Source: a virus
Virus record (IMG/VR): IMGVR_UViG_3300037493_003491
Location: 1 to 27,623 of that record
Strand: one strand, 5' to 3'
Length of the DNA stretch: 27,623 bases
Shown here one piece after another: positions 21,155 to 27,623 of the stretch (its first letter is position 1; every line of letters begins with the position of its first letter). A program made the position numbers and the translations under genes. The notes beneath the pieces are model-generated. The model searched no databases. It saw nothing but the letters and a program-made list of their open reading frames with translations, and was not told the DNA's origin.

Positions 21155-21594
21155 CAAAAATTGCAGACATTTACAACGCTATCGTCGTGAAAATCGAGAC
21201 AGCCTTACCTACATTTACACGGTTGCCTAATCCGTATGCCCTCGATGAGAATACGGCACTCCTAATGCGAAACTCGTATGGTATTGCCATTGGAGGGGGT
21301 ACAAACACCGAAAAATATGTCAGTTGCCTAACCTCATGGCGTCGTGACTACACAATCGGGCTTGTCAGCCAAGTGGTTAACACCGAAAATGACACCTTGG
21401 GCAAGGCAATCGTGGAAAAAAACATGATCGACAATCACCGCGCTATATTTCAAGCGTTTGAAATTGATTCTACGTTGTCAGGCATATGCACCAAGGCCGT
21501 CGTCGTTTCGGACACGGGGATTGAGTACATAGCAGGTAATCTGAGCAAGTTCATTGCGATTGAGATTAATATTAGTGTAGACTATCAAGAGTAA
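21151..21594 (+). CDS. Putative tail terminator/neck protein
   Basis: The 147-aa protein starts IADIYNAIVVKIETALPTFTRLPNPY, continues with an α/β mix (YTIGLVSQVVN) and ends in FIAIEINISVDYQE. An N-terminal helix followed by a final β-strand, with the size and the place just before the tail-tube gene, is what is expected of tail terminator proteins that cap the tube and join it to the head. It starts in an ATGA overlap. No diagnostic motif is visible, so the call rests on synteny. Confidence 0.55.
   Translation: MTKIADIYNAIVVKIETALPTFTRLPNPYALDENTALLMRNSYGIAIGGGTNTEKYVSCLTSWRRDYTIGLVSQVVNTENDTLGKAIVEKNMIDNHRAIFQAFEIDSTLSGICTKAVVVSDTGIEYIAGNLSKFIAIEINISVDYQE
21560..21588 (+). promoter_or_regulatory. 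Weak candidate promoter upstream of the tail-tube gene
   Basis: TTGAGA (21560-21565; 5/6 match), a 17-nt spacer and TATCAA (21583-21588; 4/6) lie 50 bp before the major tail protein start. The tail-tube protein is needed in large amounts, which makes an internal promoter plausible. Confidence 0.3.
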
Positions 21595-21638
21595 AATATT
21601 ATTAAAATTATCTAGCAACATTATTAGGAGCATACCTC

Positions 21639-23123
21639 ATGGCGTCAATTCAAACACGTAGCAGTGTTCTAGCTATCAAAAAAGAAATTACCGAAGGCAC
21701 ACCCGTATTACCTACCGTCGCAACTGATTACGTTGCGTTGCAAGATACGTTTGCAATGGAAGGCGGTTTTGCTTTGCTTGATAACGCAGAAATGAAATCA
21801 TCGATCGGCATGTCAAAAAAAATCATTGGAGCCGAAGCACCCACCGCAAGTTTAGATCATTACTTGCGTCATAGCGGCGTTGAAGGCCAAGCGCCAAATT
21901 ACGGCGTTCTCCTCGAAGCTGCTTTGGGTGCGGTATCGATAGCCTCAACAGAATATCCGACCGTTGCCGCTTCGACTACATCGGTAATCAAAGTCAATAC
22001 AGGAATTGGCGCATCCTTTGAACGAGGCGAAGCGCTTTTAATTAAAGACGCTACAAATGGATACCGCATCCGTTGTATCGAATCGGTGGCAGGTGATAAC
22101 TTAACAATCGGTTTTCAAGTCCCAGTAGCTCCCGCTGTAAGTGTTAACCTTGGAAAGTGCGTACTCTATAAACCAGCAAACACTGGGCACCCAACGCTTA
22201 GTCTGTTTCACTATCTCGGTAATGGCGGCGCAACTCAAGCACTCGCTGGCGGTCGCGTTACATCTGCAGCAATCAGCATTAGCGCTGGCGAGTTGATTAA
22301 CGCTTCCTATTCGATCGAAGGCGTTAGCTATTATTTTGATCCGATTGAGGTTGTCACCGGCGCGAGCATCATTAATTTCAATGACGGCGCGCCAAAGACT
22401 GCATCTATTCCATTAAAACTATACAAGTCACCTATTGAATTAGCCGACGCTATTGCCCTAGCGATGACAGCCTCTCATGGCGCTGCAGTTGCTTGCACGT
22501 ATTCTAGCACCACTGGAAAATTTACAGTGTCTCAAGTCGCATCGATCGCAATCACTTGGCTCACAGGCGCTAACAGTATCGGGGCCACTTTAGGCTTCAC
22601 CGCTGACGTGTCGGCAATTGTTACCAGCACTTCAAACGTAGCCATCTCGTTTGCTAGTCCTCAAACGCCGTCATTTGATAACAGTGATCCACTGGCGGCC
22701 AAAGACAATGAAGTGATGTTAGGAATCGGCTCCGATGTTGCATGTTTCGCGGCTAGTACCGTTACCTATACAATCGATACGCCAAAAGCTGACATTATGT
22801 CGGTTTGTTCAGTCTCTGGAAAACAGGGTTCCGTTATTCAAAGTCGCGCCTGTACAATTGCAGTAAACGCTCTCTTAGATAAATATGACGCAAGCGAATT
22901 TGAGCGCTTTCGTGTCGGTACAGAAATAAAATTTCAGTATTCTTTCGGCGTCAAATCGGCAGGGAATTGGGTCGCTGGCAAATCGGGAGCTTTGTTTGCT
23001 CCAACAGCAAGTATCAGCAAATTTGTAATAGCTGATAATAATGGATTGGTTGAACTACAATTAGAACTAACAGCCTTTGTTAACAATGCTGGTAGCGGTG
23101 AAGTATTTATTTCGTTCGTCTAA
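21639..23123 (+). CDS. Major tail (tube) protein with an inserted module
   Basis: The 494-aa protein starts SIQTRSSVLAIKKEITEGTPVLPT, the typical beginning of tail-tube proteins, and ends with a β-rich LVELQLELTAFVNN. Tube proteins are usually shorter (about 200-350 aa). The excess is at least partly a module at about 243-327 (IINFNDGAPKTASIPL, then SPIELADAIALAM, TTGKFTVSQ, GATLGFTADVS) that looks like one in the distal tail gene at 26084. Such insertions project from the tail surface. AGGAGCATACCTC precedes the ATG. It is followed by the frameshifted chaperone gene. Confidence 0.8.
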   Translation: MASIQTRSSVLAIKKEITEGTPVLPTVATDYVALQDTFAMEGGFALLDNAEMKSSIGMSKKIIGAEAPTASLDHYLRHSGVEGQAPNYGVLLEAALGAVSIASTEYPTVAASTTSVIKVNTGIGASFERGEALLIKDATNGYRIRCIESVAGDNLTIGFQVPVAPAVSVNLGKCVLYKPANTGHPTLSLFHYLGNGGATQALAGGRVTSAAISISAGELINASYSIEGVSYYFDPIEVVTGASIINFNDGAPKTASIPLKLYKSPIELADAIALAMTASHGAAVACTYSSTTGKFTVSQVASIAITWLTGANSIGATLGFTADVSAIVTSTSNVAISFASPQTPSFDNSDPLAAKDNEVMLGIGSDVACFAASTVTYTIDTPKADIMSVCSVSGKQGSVIQSRACTIAVNALLDKYDASEFERFRVGTEIKFQYSFGVKSAGNWVAGKSGALFAPTASISKFVIADNNGLVELQLELTAFVNNAGSGEVFISFV

Positions 23124-23132
23124 GGAGTGTTT

Positions 23133-23480
23133 GTGAAAACTGTAAAATACGTCCCAGAAATTTGCAAGGTTGAGGGTTCAAGTTGGAGCGGCTTTATCAT
23201 GTTAAAGCTCCCAACTTTCGATCAAAAGTGCGAATATATTGACCAAATCCAGTCATTGATGGAAGAGTATTCGGGCCTCGATGAAACCAAGAAAAACATG
23301 CGCATTGCGCGTGCAATGGTGAAAATGAGCGCCGAGCACTATGAATCATGCGAGTTGGTTCATACTGATGGGACCGTGGTTAAATCATTCGATGATTTGC
23401 AATATGTGGAGTCCTTGCACGGTACGCTTGTCGAAGTTTCGGGCCTAATGGCCCAAGGCTTCAAAGTGGGAAACGTCTGA
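23133..23480 (+). CDS. Tail assembly chaperone, short form (G-like)
   Basis: The 115-aa protein lies between the tail tube and tape measure, where all siphophages encode the chaperone that coats the tape measure during assembly. It has SGFIMLKLPTFDQKCEYIDQI, a helical middle and an end FKVGNV. GTG at 23133 is chosen because AAGGAG lies 5 nt upstream; the GTG at 23127 overlaps that site. Near its end is the slippery heptamer GGGAAAC, which gives the longer GT-type product. Confidence 0.85.
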   Translation: MKTVKYVPEICKVEGSSWSGFIMLKLPTFDQKCEYIDQIQSLMEEYSGLDETKKNMRIARAMVKMSAEHYESCELVHTDGTVVKSFDDLQYVESLHGTLVEVSGLMAQGFKVGNV

Positions 23481-23707
23481 GGGCGGCTATTGTCATGCAA
23501 ACTAGGGCCAGCTATCGCGGCTCTAAAATGCAAAATGAAGCCGCCCATTACGTGGCCGAGTATTCGCAGCGCAAGCGTCTGGCCGCGCTCGGGTACACAA
23601 CAAATATTTCTGAGCTGTCCGCGCTAAAAGCTGAAATTTTTGGTATAATTGATTGCGAGATTGATAGTTGTCAAAACTCAGCGGGAGCAAAAAATGGCCG
23701 ACGATAA
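23133..23707 (+). CDS. Tail assembly chaperone, frameshifted long form (GT-like)
   Basis: A -1 shift at GGGAAAC (23468-23474) would join the first 114 residues to 77 residues in the -1 frame (RLRAAIVMQTRASYRGSKMQ ... AAHYVAEYSQRKRLAALGY), giving 191 aa. The -1 frame is open through the site and to 23707, and overlaps the tape measure start by 14 nt. In lambda the T extension links the chaperone to the tail tube. An ATG at 23495 could start the extension alone but has no ribosome site, so frameshifting is the better explanation. Confidence 0.82.
23468..23546 (+). promoter_or_regulatory. Programmed -1 frameshift signal
   Basis: The heptamer G-GGA-AAC is in the zero frame of the chaperone gene, three codons before... 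its stop (AAC, GTC, TGA). Six bases later GGGCGGCT (23481-23488) begins; it is complementary to AGCCGCCC (23539-23546), a perfect 8-bp long-range stem with a 50-nt loop that can hold smaller stems. Heptamer, spacer and structure form the standard signal. Confidence 0.85.
23641..23649 (+). promoter_or_regulatory. Extended -10 element upstream of the tape measure gene
   Basis: TGGTATAAT matches the extended -10 consensus fully and lies 45 bp upstream of the tape measure start, inside the T-extension frame. There is no good -35. It is identical to the element at 1444-1452 on the minus strand. Confidence 0.4.
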
Positions 23708-26087
23708 AGTTGAAATTATCATTAGTGTCGATGCCGATCAAGCCGCGGCAGCGCTCAAGAATTTTGAGCAATCAAGCGTCAAGTCATTAACAAAAGTACA
23801 AAACACATCTGCTAGCACATCAAAAGCGGCGGCCTCTGGATTTGATGCTATAAAAGGCTCGATTACTGGGCTTTTGCCTGTAATGGGACCAGTTGCCATT
23901 GCGATTGCTGTAGCTTCGGCAGCGTACCAAGCATTTACAAAAGCGATGAATGAGGCTGCAGAGGCTACTAAGCTCAACTTGCAGATTAATGCTGCGTTAA
24001 TCGCTACTGATGAAGCGGGTGTTGGCGCAACTGAGTCAATTCTAGCTTATGCCGAGTCACTTAGTTCTTTGACTGGTGTTAATGACGACGCAATAGCGAC
24101 TAGCTTTATTTTAGCTAAGTCATTTGGTTTGACTACAGAGCAATCAAAGAAATTAACAACCGCGGCACTCGATTTATCTGCGGCCACTGGGCAAGACCTT
24201 GACACCGCAACGCGCCTATTGGCTCAAACTTTCGATGGGACAATTGGGAAGGCTGGCAATCTCGGCTCCGAGTTTAGGAATTTAACCGAAGCGCAATTAA
24301 AATCAGGCGCGGCTATTGACCTCGTTACTCAAAAATATGCTGGCGCTGGCGCCGCCGCACTTAATACTTATGAAGGTCAAGCAAACCGCCTGTCGAATTC
24401 CATTGACGACTTATATAAAGCGTTGGGACGCAGCACTACAATTGATGACGGAAGCGGCGTAAAATCATTCTTGGCCGGTGTTGCGGAAGGCATTGCAAAC
24501 ATAATAAACAAGGGTAAAGACGCTGAGCAAACGCGCAATGCATTGCAACGTATTGCCTCGATTGACTTCAATCCAATCGGAGAACAGAGCAAGGAACTAT
24601 CTACAATTGTCTCAGAATTGGCTGCAGAAGCTGATAATTCGGCCAAGAAAATTAGTTCTATTGGACTTGGCGCGGACTACTCTTTCACTCAAATGTTATC
24701 AGCAATACAGCCCGTTAAAAAGTCTTTAGAATTGACGGGTAAAGCTCTTGAGGACGCCACCAAAAAAGCAAAAGACTTGTTCGAATCGGGACAAAAATTT
24801 AAGGACTCGATACTCTCAAGTTTTGGGGATCAGACTGCTACCGAAGCAAACAAAGCTAGCCAAGCTATTTTAGGTGTTGAAAAGGCGTTTCGTGAGGGCT
24901 TAATAAAAACCCAAAAGGACGCATACGATTTAAAATTAACGATAGTAAAAAGCTTTAACGATAAGCAAGCACAGCTTCAAAAGACAAGCAATGAAAAGGA
25001 ACTTTCCGAGGCTGAAAAACAAGCCAAAGATTTGGCAGATATTGCTGCAAAAGAGCAGACAAGAATTACCGCTTTGTTTGCAAATCCTTTCAAATTTGAA
25101 ATAAAAACGAACATTGAGGGCGGTATTGATTGGAAGGCAGCGGGTAAAGATTTTGGAATTGCGGCTGCAGGAATGATTGCGTTGGCAGGTAAAGGTAAAG
25201 AGGGCGCAAAATCAGCCGTCGCATTGGGTGCCGGAGCGGTTGCAAGCGCTTATTTGGGACCCACGGCAGGGCCAATTGTTGAACAAATAGTATTGCTACT
25301 ATCAAACGGTAAAGTCATGGGGGCAATAGTAAAAGAATTTGTCAAGGCATTGCCGGAGGTGTTCATTGCCATTGCCGAGGCCATACCAGAAATTATGGCT
25401 GCAATTATTGAAACTGTTTTTACACCAGAATTTTTAATTCGTTTAGGCTTTGCGATCGGTAAAGCTTTTATCTCAGTAGTCACCCTCGGATTACTAAATT
25501 TTGCGCCTGAATGGGGACGTAAAATTGGCGAATATCTTACGCAATCTTTTGACGGTTCGGGTGTTGCCGAGCAATTGGCTAATGCAGGTGCTGAAATTGC
25601 TCAATTTTTTCAAGGGTTTGCTACGGCTTTAGCCGAAGCATTTAAACCAATCACTGATCCCATTGAAAGACTAATCAAGGCTATTGACGCGGCTTCGGGA
25701 AAGGGTGGCGGGCGTGGTATAGTTGCGGAAGCGGGCGGTAAAGGTGGCGGGCGTGGTGTAGCGACCGAAACACTTGACAAAATTATGGGTTTCGCAAAAG
25801 GCGGCATGGTAAAACCATTTTATTTTGCAAACGGTACGGACACAGTTCCGGCAATGTTGACACCAGGTGAGATGGTTATTCCGCGCGACATGGTGGGAGC
25901 ACTCGGAGCTTTCTTGTCGCAAGCTAATTCTAATCCTGAGACGTCAAATGATACAGCAATCCTCGCAGCAATCTTGGTAGCATTACAAACGCCAATGACC
26001 GTAAATGCCGAGGCAAAAGTCAATCAATCGGCATTCGCTGATATTATTCTTCAATTAAACCGACAGAACTTGAGGCTGCAGGCATGA
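23694..26087 (+). CDS. Tape measure protein
   Basis: The 797-aa protein is by far the largest in the window and follows the chaperone genes. It starts with DKVEIIISVDADQAAAALKNFEQS, typical of tape measures, has a hydrophobic helix (LLPVMGPVAIAIAVASAAY, about 55-75), long Ala/Gln/Lys helical parts, a second hydrophobic zone (about 500-570) and a C-terminal KGGMVKPFYFANGTDTVPAM followed by LTPGEMVIPRDMV, the usual tape measure ending. A Gly/Arg repeat lies at about 670-690. At about 0.15 nm per residue the tail would be near 120 nm. The ATG at 23694 has GGGAG 6 nt upstream. It overlaps the next gene by 4 nt. Confidence 0.93.
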   Translation: MADDKVEIIISVDADQAAAALKNFEQSSVKSLTKVQNTSASTSKAAASGFDAIKGSITGLLPVMGPVAIAIAVASAAYQAFTKAMNEAAEATKLNLQINAALIATDEAGVGATESILAYAESLSSLTGVNDDAIATSFILAKSFGLTTEQSKKLTTAALDLSAATGQDLDTATRLLAQTFDGTIGKAGNLGSEFRNLTEAQLKSGAAIDLVTQKYAGAGAAALNTYEGQANRLSNSIDDLYKALGRSTTIDDGSGVKSFLAGVAEGIANIINKGKDAEQTRNALQRIASIDFNPIGEQSKELSTIVSELAAEADNSAKKISSIGLGADYSFTQMLSAIQPVKKSLELTGKALEDATKKAKDLFESGQKFKDSILSSFGDQTATEANKASQAILGVEKAFREGLIKTQKDAYDLKLTIVKSFNDKQAQLQKTSNEKELSEAEKQAKDLADIAAKEQTRITALFANPFKFEIKTNIEGGIDWKAAGKDFGIAAAGMIALAGKGKEGAKSAVALGAGAVASAYLGPTAGPIVEQIVLLLSNGKVMGAIVKEFVKALPEVFIAIAEAIPEIMAAIIETVFTPEFLIRLGFAIGKAFISVVTLGLLNFAPEWGRKIGEYLTQSFDGSGVAEQLANAGAEIAQFFQGFATALAEAFKPITDPIERLIKAIDAASGKGGGRGIVAEAGGKGGGRGVATETLDKIMGFAKGGMVKPFYFANGTDTVPAMLTPGEMVIPRDMVGALGAFLSQANSNPETSNDTAILAAILVALQTPMTVNAEAKVNQSAFADIILQLNRQNLRLQA
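25704..25757 (+). repeat. 15-bp direct repeat in the tape measure gene
   Basis: GGTGGCGGGCGTGGT occurs at 25704-25718 and 25743-25757, 39 bp apart. Each copy encodes GGGRG, and the 13-residue unit is duplicated (GKGGGRGIVAEAG and GKGGGRGVATETL). It looks like a short in-frame duplication forming a flexible linker. Confidence 0.8.
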
Positions 26088-27151
26088 CCTTTGAAAATAC
26101 TAACGCAAGATTTTGCTCAAACAACTATTTCGATGTCGGGCTTTCGGCGTCTAGTTCTATGCCGGATTACCCTGCGAGCAATCTTGTTTCTACGATTAGA
26201 AGTCGGCTATGGAAACCGGCGGGTATATTCGAGGTTTCGGCATCGACGAACAAGGTTTATATTAATGGCACAACGTACACAATACCCGTTGCAACGTACA
26301 CTCTAGCCACGTTGATTACAGCATTCAATACAGCAACAAGCCAAACACTATCGCGCAACGCACTGGGCCGCTTTGTAATCACTTTAGGCGCCTCAGGTAC
26401 TCTTAACTTGTCTAGCACAACTAATGCGATTTGGGACGTTCTGGGTTTTTTAGGGACGACCGATATTGTGGCCTCCGGTTTCACAGGCGATGAGCGCAGA
26501 TATTCAACAGGCGAATGGATCAAAGTTGATATGGGCATAGCTCAAATGGCGGACTTTGCAGCTTTGATCATGCCAGCAAACGACAAATTTTCGGCACCCA
26601 CGGCTGTTATAAAGCTTCAAGGAAACAACCTCGACGTGTGGTCATCTCCTCCTGTCAATTTAACCATGGCGATATCGGGCGACGGAGCTTTCATTGCGCC
26701 ACCAAGCACAACACAAGCTTGTCGGTTTTGGCGCATATTGATCACAGACAGAACTAATAACAGCCTATCGTTTGCAGTAGCTCATGTGGGCAACGCTATG
26801 ACGCTGACCAATACTAATATCGCGACTGGGTTTAGCCGTAACCGCGAGGATCAAAGTGTGAATATGTACTCTGAATCGGGTCAATTATATGTTGACCGTA
26901 GGCCAAAAGTGACCAAGATTTCATCGGTTCAAGTCCAAATGTTAAAACAATCCGAATTGATTGAAGTAGAACAATTGTTTTATGATCTCGGCAACAATGT
27001 TCCATTCTTTTTGTGCCTTGATCCAACACTTGCGGTATCATCTAATTTATCGCAGATGACACACTACGTTTCAGTCGTGGGTGGTTTTAATATGAGCCAC
27101 GTTATTGCAAGTTATTATAATTTGTCTTTAGAATTGAGAGAATATTTATGA
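26084..27151 (+). CDS. Distal tail/baseplate-region protein with a module shared with the tail tube
   Basis: The 355-aa protein starts with CSNNYFDVGL and MPDYPASNLVSTIRSRLWKP (about 25-44), a pattern common in tail-tip proteins with a galactose-binding-like β-sandwich (strands LIMPANDKF, AVIKLQGNN, FWRILITD). Between them, residues about 56-140 (NKVYINGTTYTIPVATYTL, then LGRFVITLGASGTLNL, WDVLGFLGTTDI) resemble the insertion in the major tail protein. It follows the tape measure with a 4-nt overlap, where the distal tail protein is expected. The call rests on position and fold pattern. Confidence 0.6.
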   Translation: MTFENTNARFCSNNYFDVGLSASSSMPDYPASNLVSTIRSRLWKPAGIFEVSASTNKVYINGTTYTIPVATYTLATLITAFNTATSQTLSRNALGRFVITLGASGTLNLSSTTNAIWDVLGFLGTTDIVASGFTGDERRYSTGEWIKVDMGIAQMADFAALIMPANDKFSAPTAVIKLQGNNLDVWSSPPVNLTMAISGDGAFIAPPSTTQACRFWRILITDRTNNSLSFAVAHVGNAMTLTNTNIATGFSRNREDQSVNMYSESGQLYVDRRPKVTKISSVQVQMLKQSELIEVEQLFYDLGNNVPFFLCLDPTLAVSSNLSQMTHYVSVVGGFNMSHVIASYYNLSLELREYL

Positions 27152-27606
27152 GCATTGATTTTTATCCCAAAAATTCATACTGGCTTGTGGCCGGTGGTAG
27201 TACGGTGCAACTTGGAGCGTATACCAATGCAACTTGGGGTGATTTTGCGTTGGCTCAAATCAGAGTTTATAATAAAAATGTTAGTGCCTACAGCTATCAA
27301 ATGAGAATTGTTGTGTCGGCTAGTCTAAACGGCACGTCATTAGCAGCCAGCGAATACTTTACCTTTAGCAATGCGTCTACCGGCCAGACAACTTCGGAGT
27401 GGCTCGGTGATGTTACCTTTGACATTGCGCCATACAATTTTATTAACACAGAAGTTTACTACGCAAGATTAGAATTGATCGGATACACACGTGCTGCGAG
27501 GCCGTTAGGCAACACCCAATATCTGGCAGTTTGGTGCGATTGGATGCAGCCACTAGGCACAAACAACACAGGCGCGGCAAGAATCGCAATGGGTGTTAAC
27601 CGATGA
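27148..27606 (+). CDS. Tail-region structural protein, unknown function
   Basis: The 152-aa protein is a predicted all-β protein rich in Tyr, Asn, Ser and Thr (YWLVAGGSTVQLGAY, FALAQIRVYNKNVSAYSY, MRIVVSASLNG, YYARLELIGYTR). It looks like a small jelly-roll or carbohydrate-binding-type sandwich, but I recognise no family. Both ends overlap neighbours by 4 nt (ATGA), so it belongs to the tail-tip operon. Confidence 0.65.
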   Translation: MSIDFYPKNSYWLVAGGSTVQLGAYTNATWGDFALAQIRVYNKNVSAYSYQMRIVVSASLNGTSLAASEYFTFSNASTGQTTSEWLGDVTFDIAPYNFINTEVYYARLELIGYTRAARPLGNTQYLAVWCDWMQPLGTNNTGAARIAMGVNR

Positions 27607-27623
27607 CATTTGCTACAGAAGCA
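27603..27623 (+). CDS. Start of a further tail gene, cut by the window end
   Basis: An ATG in an ATGA overlap with the preceding stop opens MTFATEA and runs to the window edge. Only seven codons are visible, so no product can be named; its presence follows the chain of coupled tail genes. Confidence 0.5.

Noticed and set aside
23495-23707. Separate 70-aa gene before the tape measure
   Set aside because: It lacks a ribosome site, lies in the -1 frame and is open back through GGGAAAC; it is the frameshift extension of the chaperone.

Overview
This window is a contiguous piece of a tailed, double-stranded DNA phage (or prophage). The long tape measure gene, the separate tail-tube gene and the G/GT-type frameshifted chaperone point to siphovirus morphology. 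The host is most likely a Gram-negative bacterium: recombination uses an ERF protein plus SSB, the putative endolysin is a small M15 peptidase, and promoters look sigma70-like. No integrase, repressor, tRNA, insertion sequence or CRISPR array was seen, so lifestyle cannot be decided from here.

Layout. (1) 1-1455, minus strand: a short unit with its own extended -10 promoter encodes a 67-aa membrane protein, a 252-aa signal-peptide protein and an HNH endonuclease whose ribosome site sits in a hairpin; a terminator follows. (2) 1463-3777, minus strand: a recombination/ssDNA operon runs ribbon-helix-helix protein, Gp157-like protein, ERF annealing protein, two small proteins, SSB and a 79-aa protein that appears to start at ATT, ending at a strong terminator. 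(3) 3830-7702, plus strand: M15 endolysin, a replication initiator carrying seven 12-bp iterons, a probable helicase loader, several small zinc-binding or membrane proteins and a PAPS-reductase-like protein. An antisense small RNA resembling lambda oop may lie just upstream of the initiator. (4) 7708-8725, minus strand: a calcineurin-like phosphoesterase and a HExxH metallopeptidase, convergent with region 3. (5) 8899-27623, plus strand: packaging and virion genes. Order: small terminase, ParB-like protein, ABC-ATPase/GNAT fusion, large terminase, portal, two connector/tail-completion proteins, scaffold, major capsid, a terminator, fibre-like structural proteins, neck proteins, tail tube, frameshifted chaperone, tape measure and distal tail proteins.

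The most interesting part is about 9240-11600. Here a ParB-like gene and a gene fusing an ABC ATPase to a GNAT-like domain sit, with 4-nt overlaps, between the two terminase subunits. The DNA has codon and oligonucleotide use unlike the rest of the window (very rich in GACG/CGTC), and this signature stops inside terL close to the ATPase/nuclease boundary. I infer a horizontally acquired cassette, possibly a Mom-like DNA base-modification system, that arrived with the 5' half of terL. All function calls come from reading motifs and gene order by eye; no database search was run.
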